DNA of 64,000 bases from an uncultured Pseudomonadota bacterium (lineage in GTDB: Bacteria > Pseudomonadota > Gammaproteobacteria > Steroidobacterales > Steroidobacteraceae), in NCBI GenBank assembly GCA_903884235.1, contig CAISEB010000024.1, positions 62,001 to 126,000 on the forward strand, in the 5' to 3' direction. Made by a program: the position numbers and the translations under genes. The notes beneath the pieces are model-generated. The model saw only the letters and a program-made list of their open reading frames with translations, searched no databases and was not told the origin of the DNA. Of the stretch, positions 55,278 to 64,000 are shown piece after piece (the stretch's first letter is position 1; every line of letters begins with the position of its first letter).

Positions 55278-56564
55278 TCACAGCCGCGGCGACCAGGACG
55301 GTTCGCGCACGTCGCCGCTCGGCGCGCTGATGCGCCCGGTGACGCCGCTGTCGACGGCGACCGTCTGCAGCACGCCGCGTCCGCGCTCGCGCGCCGCGAA
55401 CACGATCGTCTGGCCGTTCGGCGCGAACGAGGGGCCCTCGTCGAGGCGGCCGCTGGTCAGGACCCGCGACCGCCCGCTCGCGGCATCCACGACGGCGATC
55501 CGGTAGGCGCCCTGGTCCTGCGTGACGACGGCGATCTGCGTGCCGTCCGGTGAGACCCGCGGCCGGGCGTTGTAGTTCCCCTCGAAGGTCAGCCGCTGCG
55601 GACGCCCGCCCGCGAGCGCGATCTTGTAGACCTGGGGGCGCCCTGAGCGATCGGACGTGAAGTAGATCGACTGGCCATCGGGCGCGAAGCACGGCTCGGT
55701 GTCGATCGCCGGGTCGTCGGTGATCCGCGTCAGTCCGTGCGTCGCCAGCTCGAGCACGAACACATCGACGTTGCCATCGGACTGCGACAGCGCGACCGCG
55801 AGGCGCTGGCCGTCCGGCGACCACGCGGGTGCGCCGTTGATGCCGGCCCGGGCCGAGACCCGCTCGCGGGTGCCGGTCACGATGTTCTGCACCCAGACGC
55901 CGGACGCGTGCCCCTCGAAGGACACGTAGGCGATCCGCGTCCCGTCGGGCGACCAGGTCGGCGACATGAGCGGCTGCGGGGAGTTGACGACCGGCAGCGC
56001 ATTCTCCCCATCCGCGTCGGCGACCACGAGCTTCCAGCGGCGCGTCGCCGGCGGACCCTCCACCTGCACGTACGCGAGTCGGCTCGCGAACGCGCCGGGG
56101 ACGCCGAGGATCTTCTCGTAGACGAGGTCCGCCACACGGTGCGCTGCCAGACGCAGCCCCGTCGGCGTCGCCGAGACGCTGTACGCCAGCAGCCGGATGC
56201 CGGTGGCGACGTTGTGCAGCTCGAACTCGACCGCCAGGCGGTCCCCCGCACGCAGCACGCGGCCGATAACCACGAAATCCGTCTTCACGAGGCGCCACTG
56301 CGACAGGTCGACCTGCGCGCCGAGCGTCGGTCGCTGCGGCATCGAGGTGCGCGCGAGCGGCGCGAAGCGCCCGGACCGGGCGAGGTCCGCCTCGACGACG
56401 CTGGCGACGTCCACCGGCAGGCCGTCGCCGGCGAACGGCACGACCGCGAGCGGGATCGGCGAGGTCACGCCCTGCGTGATCTCGACGGTGAGCTGCGCCT
56501 CGGCGGGCAACGCGAGCATGAGGCCTGCGAGCAGGAGGTAGGCAAGGCGGCGGAGGTCAGCCAT
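55278..56564 (-). CDS. tolB: Tol-Pal system beta-propeller protein TolB
   Basis: This periplasmic protein links Pal to TolA. The 428-residue precursor starts at 56564 (MADLRRLAYLLLAG), overlapping the tolA stop by 8 bases. It has a signal peptide ending AEAQ, an N-terminal alpha/beta domain with IPLAVVPFAGDGLP, and a six-blade propeller of SPDG-type repeats (PTWSPDGTRIAYVS, PAWSPDGQRLAVAL, CFAPDGQSIYFTSDRSGRPQ). Length is normal. Confidence 0.95.
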   Translation of the reverse strand: MADLRRLAYLLLAGLMLALPAEAQLTVEITQGVTSPIPLAVVPFAGDGLPVDVASVVEADLARSGRFAPLARTSMPQRPTLGAQVDLSQWRLVKTDFVVIGRVLRAGDRLAVEFELHNVATGIRLLAYSVSATPTGLRLAAHRVADLVYEKILGVPGAFASRLAYVQVEGPPATRRWKLVVADADGENALPVVNSPQPLMSPTWSPDGTRIAYVSFEGHASGVWVQNIVTGTRERVSARAGINGAPAWSPDGQRLAVALSQSDGNVDVFVLELATHGLTRITDDPAIDTEPCFAPDGQSIYFTSDRSGRPQVYKIALAGGRPQRLTFEGNYNARPRVSPDGTQIAVVTQDQGAYRIAVVDAASGRSRVLTSGRLDEGPSFAPNGQTIVFAARERGRGVLQTVAVDSGVTGRISAPSGDVREPSWSPRL

Positions 56565-57453
56565 CGGGATTGAACACCAGGTGCAGTTTGCGTTCGAACA
56601 GGGCGGGATCGGGCGGCATCGGCAGCGGCGAGGCGTGGAACACCGCCGACTTGATCGAGTCGACCACGGCGGCATCGCCATTGCACTCGCCGACCTTTAC
56701 ATCCGTCACGGTACCACCGGGGACCTGGCTTACGTCGACGATGCAGCGAATCCCCGCCTTCGCCGTCGGCGGCCGGTTCCAGGCCCGCTCGATCTTGGCG
56801 CGGATGTCGGCGACGTAGCGCGCCTGCAGGCCGGCGTTCTCGGGACCCAGCCGGCGCTGCTCGTCGGCGAGCTGGCGGGCGAGGTCCGCTTCGCCGACCT
56901 CGCGCTTGCGCGCCTCGGTTGCCATGCGCTCCTTTTCCTTGGCGAGGGCATCACGCACGTGCGCCTCCTCCACCGCCTTGCGCTTCGCGGCGGCCTTCGC
57001 CTCGAGTTCCGTGCGGTGCTTGGCCTCGGCGTCGGCCTTGCGCCTGGCATCCTGCTCCGCGGCCTTGCGCTTGAGCGCGTCGGCGGCCCTCACCTCGGCC
57101 GCCTTCTCGAGCCGGCGGGCGTCCGCGATCTTTGCCGCCTTCGCGTCGGCGACCTCCGCCGCCCTGCGCTCGCGCGCGAGCACCGCCGGATCCGGCACCG
57201 CGGGTGCCGGTGGCTCGGCCGGCACCGGCTGGGGCGCCGGATCCGGCGCGGGTGCCGGGGCGGGTGCGGCCTCCTGGACGGCACCGGCGCGCGCCCGCGG
57301 CGACGGCGCCAGATAGGCCTCGATCGCGGCCGGCTGGACCACCTTCGGCGCGACGCTGTACCAGGCCGCCGCGATCGCGCCGACCGCGACGGCGACGTGC
57401 AGCAGCGCCGAGCCGATCAGCGGACGGACGTGCTCGCGCAGGAACGGGTTCAT
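56557..57453 (-). CDS. tolA: Tol-Pal inner-membrane linker protein TolA
   Basis: The 298-residue protein has one N-terminal transmembrane helix (about 12-32), a Pro-rich stretch, a long Ala/Lys/Glu/Arg helical domain (about 90-200) typical of TolA, and a C-terminal domain with Cys in GIRCIVDVSQVPGGTVTDVK and VGECNGD, which binds Pal/TolB. It is shorter than E. coli TolA but close to pseudomonad length. Confidence 0.93.
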   Translation of the reverse strand: MNPFLREHVRPLIGSALLHVAVAVGAIAAAWYSVAPKVVQPAAIEAYLAPSPRARAGAVQEAAPAPAPAPDPAPQPVPAEPPAPAVPDPAVLARERRAAEVADAKAAKIADARRLEKAAEVRAADALKRKAAEQDARRKADAEAKHRTELEAKAAAKRKAVEEAHVRDALAKEKERMATEARKREVGEADLARQLADEQRRLGPENAGLQARYVADIRAKIERAWNRPPTAKAGIRCIVDVSQVPGGTVTDVKVGECNGDAAVVDSIKSAVFHASPLPMPPDPALFERKLHLVFNPDG

Positions 57454-57463
57454 GCCCGGGTGC

Positions 57464-57904
57464 TCAGTGGGGGGACGGCCCGGGCAGCGGGTCGGTCACG
57501 AACCCGACCTTCGCGGCGCCGGCCTGCTGCAGCAGCACCATGGTGCGCATGACGCGACCGTACGGGATCGCGGCATCCGCCTTCAGCAGCACCGGGGTCT
57601 CGGCGTCGCGCGACAGCACGAGCCGGACCCGCTCGCCGAGCGCGGCTTCGTCCACCGGCTTCGACTTCTGGTCGCCGATGTTGACGTACAGCAGCCCTGC
57701 CCGGTCGACGCTGACCACGAGCGGCTCGCGCTTGGGATCCGGCAGCGCCGCAGCCCCCGCCTTCGGCAGTTCCACGTGGACGCCCTGCGTGAGCAGCGGC
57801 GCCGTCACCATGAAGATGATCAGCAGCACGAGCATCACGTCGATGTACGGCACGACGTTGATCTCGCCCATCAGCCGCCGTCCACGCTTGCCGACCGCAG
57901 GCAT
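57464..57904 (-). CDS. tolR: TolR proton-channel component
   Basis: The 146-residue protein has one transmembrane helix with the proton-pathway Asp in VVPYIDVMLVLLIIFMVTAP (near residue 24) and a periplasmic ExbD/TolR domain. Together with TolQ it uses the proton gradient to energise TolA. It is 3 bases from tolQ. Confidence 0.95.
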   Translation of the reverse strand: MPAVGKRGRRLMGEINVVPYIDVMLVLLIIFMVTAPLLTQGVHVELPKAGAAALPDPKREPLVVSVDRAGLLYVNIGDQKSKPVDEAALGERVRLVLSRDAETPVLLKADAAIPYGRVMRTMVLLQQAGAAKVGFVTDPLPGPSPH

Positions 57905-57907
57905 TGG

Positions 57908-58597
57908 TTAGCCCGCCTTCGGCGACGTGGCGTTGCGCTGCAGGATCGTCGTGAACTCCTCGACGAAGGTGTCGAAGCGCAGCTCGAGCCGGCTGACCTG
58001 GTCGGAGAAGCGGTTGTAGGCGACGACCGCCGGGATCGCCGCGAACAGGCCGATAGCCGTCGCGATCAGGGCCTCGGCGATGCCCGGGGCGACCATCTGC
58101 AGCGTCGCCTGCTGGACGTTCGCGAGCCCGCGGAAGGCGTGCATGATGCCCCAGACGGTGCCGAACAGGCCGACGTAGGGGCTGATCGAGCCGATCGTCG
58201 CCAGCATCTCGAGGTTGTTCTCGAGGCGGTCGATCTCGCGCAGCTGGGCGACCCGCATCGCGCGCCGTGCGCCCTCCATCAGCTGTGGACCGTCGATCGC
58301 CGGCTGCTTGCGCAGCCGCGAGAACTCGCGGAATCCGAACTCGAAGATGCTCTCCATGCCGTACACCGGCGCCTTGCGGCCCTCGATCGAGCGATACAGG
58401 GCGCCGAGGTCGCCGCCCGACCAGAATGCGGTCTCGAAGGTCTCCGCGGCACTGCGGGTCGCGCTCAGCGAGGCGCGCTTGCGGATGATGATGGCCCAGG
58501 ACACGACCGAGGCCGACATGAGCACGGCCAGCACGAGCTGCACGAGCAGGCTCGCGTCGAGGATCATCTTCAGGAAGGACTGGTCGGTTGCGTTCAT
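57908..58597 (-). CDS. tolQ: TolQ proton-channel component
   Basis: The 229-residue MotA/TolQ/ExbB protein has three transmembrane helices. The conserved segments are SPYVGLFGTVWGIMHAFRGL (helix 2) and APGIAEALIATAIGLFAAIP (helix 3) with Thr residues of the proton path. Its ATG overlaps the ybgC stop by 4 bases. Confidence 0.95.
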   Translation of the reverse strand: MNATDQSFLKMILDASLLVQLVLAVLMSASVVSWAIIIRKRASLSATRSAAETFETAFWSGGDLGALYRSIEGRKAPVYGMESIFEFGFREFSRLRKQPAIDGPQLMEGARRAMRVAQLREIDRLENNLEMLATIGSISPYVGLFGTVWGIMHAFRGLANVQQATLQMVAPGIAEALIATAIGLFAAIPAVVAYNRFSDQVSRLELRFDTFVEEFTTILQRNATSPKAG

Positions 58598-58991
58598 GCG
58601 AGGAGCTTCGTCAGTTCAGGCGGCAGCCGCCGGGGTTTCAGGGTATCCGAATCGATCGCCGCGACCCGGACGGTGGCCTCGACCAGCAGTTCGCCATCGC
58701 GGCGCACCTGCTGCAGGAACGTGAACGACGCGCCGCGGGACGCACTCGGCACCGCCGAGACCCGCAGCAGGTCGTCATGGCGGGCCGCCCGCTTCCACTC
58801 GACCTGCATGTCGACCACGGCGAACTGCAAACGTTCCCGCTCGCGCAGCGCGACCTGGTCGACGCCAAGGGCGCGCAGCCATTCGCTGCGTGCGCGTTCC
58901 ATGAAGCGCAGGTACGAGGCGTGGTAGACGATGCCGCCGGCATCGGTGTCCTCCCAGTAGACGCGCACCGGCACCTCGATGCGGTCCGCCA

Positions 58992-58992
<1 letters not shown>
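58594..58992 (-). CDS. ybgC: YbgC-type acyl-CoA thioesterase
   Basis: The 132-residue hot-dog-fold thioesterase has VYWEDTDAGGIVYHASYLRF with the catalytic Asp, followed by MERARSEWLRALG. In E. coli it hydrolyses short acyl-CoA and associates with phospholipid enzymes. It is the first gene of the Tol cluster and shares one base with the ruvB stop (TGATG). Confidence 0.94.
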
Positions 58993-60035
<1,043 letters not shown>

Positions 60036-60051
60036 GTGCGCCTCCGGGCGG

Positions 60052-60648
60052 TCATCCCGCCGCCGCCTGCAGCGCGCGCCGGATCAGTTCCGAGGTGCTG
60101 CCGCCACCATCGCCCGCGGCCTTCAGCATCCGCGTGATCTCCGCCGGCTTGTAGCCGAGCGCCACCAGCGCGCTGAACGCCTCGTGCTGAGCCGCGCCCG
60201 GCGCACCGCCCGGCACGAACGGCACGGACACGGCATCGGTGGCGAATTCCTTGACGCGATCGCGCATGTCGATCAGCACCCGCTCCGCGGTCTTGCGACC
60301 GACGCCGGGGATGCGCACCAGCAGCGCCGCGTCCTCGGCCTCGATGCAGCGCATGAAGTCGAGGACACTCATGCCCGAGAGGATGCCGAGCGCGATCTTA
60401 GGCCCGACCCCGGACACCTTCAGCAGGTTGCGGAACAGGCGCCGTTCCTCGTCGGTCGCGAACGCATAGAGGATGTGCGCATCCTCGCGCACCACCAGGT
60501 GCGTGCGCAGCGTGATCTCGGCGCCGGTGTCCGGCAGCACGTAGAACGTGGACATCGGCGCCTCGCACTCGTAGCCGACGCCGTTGACATCGACGACGAC
60601 GATCGGCGGCAGCTTTGCGGCGAGCCGGCCGCGCAGCCAGCCGATCAC
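60052..60648 (-). CDS. ruvA: Holliday junction DNA-binding protein RuvA
   Basis: The 198-residue protein starts with a GTG ([11 protein letters not shown] follows) that overlaps the ruvC stop. Helix-hairpin-helix motifs are at [19 protein letters not shown] and [19 protein letters not shown]. The C-terminal domain III (about 150-198) binds RuvB. Length is normal. Confidence 0.96.
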   Translation of the reverse strand: MIGWLRGRLAAKLPPIVVVDVNGVGYECEAPMSTFYVLPDTGAEITLRTHLVVREDAHILYAFATDEERRLFRNLLKVSGVGPKIALGILSGMSVLDFMRCIEAEDAALLVRIPGVGRKTAERVLIDMRDRVKEFATDAVSVPFVPGGAPGAAQHEAFSALVALGYKPAEITRMLKAAGDGGGSTSELIRRALQAAAG

Positions 60649-61154
60649 GTCCGGCCTCCCGCGGCGGCGACCGCGACGCGGGTCCCGCGACCGTGGGCGT
60701 GGCACAGCGCGATCGCGAGCGCATCCGCCGCATCGGCGCCGAGCCGGCCGGACACGCCGAGCAGGATCCGCACCATCTTCTGCACCTGCAGCTTGTCGGC
60801 GGCGCCCGTGCCAGTGACGCCGAGCTTGACCTCGCGCGGCGAATACTCGTGGATCGAGGCCGGGCTCGCGAACGTCGCGGCGAGTGCCGCGCCGCGCGCC
60901 TGGCCGAGCTTCAATGCGGAGTCTGGATTGCGGTTCACGAACACCCTTTCGATGGCGATCTCGTCCGGCCGGTACTCGGCCACGAGCGCCGCGACGCCCG
61001 CGAAGATTTCCTTGAGGCGCGCCGGGAAGTCGCTTCCCGCCGCGCGGATCGTGCCGGAGGCGACGTACCGGGGATCCCCCCGCCCGACGTCGAGGACCCC
61101 ATATCCCGTCGCGCGCGACCCGGGGTCGAGCCCGAGGATCCGGGCCGGGCGCAC
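60645..61154 (-). CDS. ruvC: Holliday junction resolvase RuvC
   Basis: This endonuclease cleaves four-way junctions. From the GTG at 61154 it has 169 residues, the family norm, and begins VRPARILGLDPGSRATGYGV with the first catalytic Asp. Later acidic residues lie in EIAIERVFVNRN and LGADAADALAIALCHAH. An ATG at 61232 would add 26 residues unlike the family. Neither start has a clear ribosome-binding site. Confidence 0.93.
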   Translation of the reverse strand: MRPARILGLDPGSRATGYGVLDVGRGDPRYVASGTIRAAGSDFPARLKEIFAGVAALVAEYRPDEIAIERVFVNRNPDSALKLGQARGAALAATFASPASIHEYSPREVKLGVTGTGAADKLQVQKMVRILLGVSGRLGADAADALAIALCHAHGRGTRVAVAAAGGRT

Positions 61155-61316
61155 GATCGCCGACGCCGTCGTCGGCGCCTCGGCACGCACGGTGCCGGGC
61201 TTATACGAGCGCCACGCGCCGGAGCGTCGCATTGCAGGCTGGGTGGTCACGGTCCATCCGCGGGTATGATACCGGGATAGTCGTCCCCCGACACGCTCAG
61301 CAGATGCGTTTCCGCC

Positions 61317-63440
61317 GTGGAAACAACCACTTTCGACAATGACCAGGCCGCCCTCGCGGCCGCGCGGGCCGCCGCCGAGAGCCTCGGACCGCTGGTCGTC
61401 GCAGCGGCGCCGGAGGCGTTCGAACGCGGCCTCGGCGTCGCGCGGATCGTCGCGCACTTCGACCCGGATCCGGTGGCCGTCGCCGGCACGCTGCTGCAGG
61501 GCCTCGGCGCCGCGACGCCGCTGCCGGCGGACCTCGTGGAGCGCCATGCCCCGGGCGAGGTCGCCGCCTTCGCCGCGGCCCTCGCGCGCTTCGGACGGCT
61601 CGACCTTGCGACGGCCGCCCGCGTTGCCGGCGACGCCTCGGCGCTCTCCGGGGCGCAGGCCGAGGCGCTGCGCCGGATGCTGCTCGCCGTGGTCTCCGAC
61701 CCGAGGCTCGTCCTCGCCCGCGTCGCCGAGCAGCTGTGGCTGCTGCGCGACGCGCGCCGCGCGGATGCCGCCGAGAAGCGCCGCCTCGCCCAGCAGACGC
61801 AGGACGTCTACGGGCCGCTCGCGAACCGCCTCGGCCTCGCGGTGCTCAAGTGGGAACTCGAGGATTTCGCGTTCCGCTACCTCGAGCCGGACGAGTACCG
61901 GCGCATCGCCGTGTCGCTGGCCGAGCGCCGCAGCGACCGGGAACGCTACATCGAGGACCTCAAGGCGACGCTCGAGGCGGAGCTCTCGGCCGCGGGCATC
62001 GCCGCCGAGGTCCAGGGCCGGCCGAAGCACATCTACAGCATCTGGAAGAAGATGCAGCGCAAGGGCCTGCGCTTCGAGCAGGTGTTCGACGTGCGCGCCG
62101 TGCGCGTCCTCGTCGACGGCGTCGCGGCGTGCTATGCCGCGCTCGGCGTCGTGCATGGACTGTGGTCGTACCTGCCGGGCGAGTTCGACGACTACATCGC
62201 GACCCCGAAGTCCAACGGCTATCGTTCGATCCACACCGCCGTCGTCGGCCCCGCCGGCCAGGCCGTGGAGGTGCAGATTCGCACGCGCGACATGCATGAC
62301 CGGGCGGAACTCGGCGTCGCCGCCCACTGGCGCTACAAGGAAGGGGGGCGTCGCGATGCCGGCCTCGAGCGCAAGGTCGAGCAACTGCGCGCCCTGCTCG
62401 CCCCCGGCCGCGACGGCGACGGCGACCTGCTCGATCGCGTCGGCCCATCGCTGTTCCGCGAACGCGTCTACGCGCTGAGCCCGAGGGGCGACGTCGTCGA
62501 GCTGCCGGAGGGGGCGACACCGCTGGATTTCGCGTACCACGTCCACACGAGCCTCGGCCATCGCTGCCGCGGCGCCCGCGTCGACGGCCGCATGGTGTCG
62601 CTCGACCACCGCCTCGCGAACGGCGTGACCGTGGAGATCATCACCGGCAAGGAGCCCCAGCCGAGCCGCGACTGGCTCGTCGAGAGCCTGGGCTTCCTCG
62701 CCACGCGGTCCGCCCGCGGCAAGGTGCGGGCCTGGTTCCGCGCCGTCGACCACGACGAGCACCTGCGCGCCGGCCGCGCGATCGTCGAGCGCGAACTCGG
62801 CCGCCGCGGCGGCGCGCCGCCGCCGATCGACGACCTCGCCGCGCTGCTCGGCTGCGACGGTGCGGAGGACCTGTACGTGGCGCTCGGCGCCGGCGACTAC
62901 TCCGGCGCGCAGCTCGCGGCCGCGCTGCAGCGTCGCGACCGCAGCGAGGCCCTGACCCTGCCACCCGTGACGGTCGAGGCGCCGAGCGGACCCGAGTCGG
63001 CATCGGGCATCAGCGTCATGGGGGTCGGCGACCTGCTGTCGCACTACGCGCGCTGCTGCGGTCCGGTGCCGCCGGAATCGATCGAGGGCTACGTGACGCT
63101 CGGGCGCGGGGTCACGATCCACCGCGCGACCTGCCGCAACCTCGCGCGACTGCGCGCCAGGCAGCCCGACCGGGTCCTGCCGGTCGCCTGGGGCAGCGAC
63201 CGCGACCAGTCCTACCCCGTCGAGTTCGGCGTACTGGCATTCGACCGCCGTGGCCTCGTGCGCGACGTCAGCGGCGTGCTGGCGGACGCCAAGCTCAGCA
63301 TCGAGCGGATGAACACGGCGACCAACCACGTCGAGCGCACCGCCGACATGACCGTGGGCGTGCGCGTGCACGATCTCGGGGAACTGGACGCGGTGCTGGC
63401 GCGGATCGCCGGCCTGCCCGACGTGATCCGCGTCCAGCGA

Positions 63441-63446
<6 letters not shown>
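61317..63446 (+). CDS. relA: (p)ppGpp synthetase RelA
   Basis: The 709-residue long RSH protein starts at a GTG. The pseudo-hydrolase region lacks the His-Asp motif of SpoT, so it should only synthesise (p)ppGpp on stalled ribosomes. The synthetase domain has GRPKHIYSIWKKMQRKGLRF, FDVRAVRVLV, the RelA-type EFDDY and YIATPKSNGYRSIHTAVVGP. A TGS domain, a Cys-containing zinc-finger region (HYARCCGPVPPE) and a C-terminal ACT domain follow. It is divergent from ruvC. Confidence 0.95.

Positions 63447-64000
<554 letters not shown>

Overview
The window is very GC-rich chromosomal DNA from a gammaproteobacterium. Four things support this: the order ruvC-ruvA-ruvB-ybgC-tolQRAB-pal-cpoB-queE-queC-tRNA-Lys, which matches Pseudomonas-type chromosomes; a fused aspartokinase-homoserine dehydrogenase; a RelA without an HD hydrolase motif (separate RelA/SpoT); and PhoPQ-like regulators. 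A complete tetrahaem reaction-centre cytochrome (PufC type) suggests a purple, possibly aerobic anoxygenic, phototroph or a close relative. No pufL, pufM or bacteriochlorophyll gene lies in the window, so phototrophy is an inference.

Layout. 1-9.8 kb: the end of a probable rRNA pseudouridine synthase, class II DAHP synthase, a PepSY/PhoP/PhoQ/HrpA run with overlapping ends, a glycine-zipper envelope protein, MazG and a Nudix CoA pyrophosphatase. 9.8-16.4 kb (+): purB, a DUF7931-like protein, mnmA, acnA and a HAD phosphatase. 16.4-20.1 kb (+): a Fur-box-controlled iron unit (a cupredoxin-fold protein and an FTR1 permease fused to a beta-barrel-like domain), then msrPQ. 20-28.7 kb (-): kynA, a YgjP-type metallopeptidase, fadH and a MacAB/Dev-like ABC efflux operon. 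28.8-31 kb (+): TatD and an M20 peptidase. 31-38.8 kb (-): YgiQ, a 58-codon ORF, thrA, thrB, thrC and a coupled NERD protein.

38.8-50.2 kb is the accessory region of most interest. On the + strand, a Cyc2-like outer-membrane cytochrome-porin precedes a dihaem cytochrome c4. On the - strand lie a 1277-residue trimeric autotransporter and then an operon encoding a second Cyc2-like cytochrome-porin, a Tat-exported HiPIP and PufC. A CbbR-like LysR regulator is divergent from that operon. Read together, these proteins form a plausible path from the cell surface (Cyc2-like), through the periplasm (HiPIP or c4), to a membrane-anchored reaction-centre cytochrome. That would be a candidate system for light-driven extracellular electron or Fe(II) uptake, with an adhesin beside it. 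The parts are seen in the sequence; the pathway is inferred.

50.3-64 kb is housekeeping: an MsbA-like exporter, tRNA-Lys, queC/queE, the Tol-Pal system, ybgC, ruvBAC, relA and the end of a dihydrolipoamide dehydrogenase. I see no insertion sequence, integrase, phage gene or CRISPR array.
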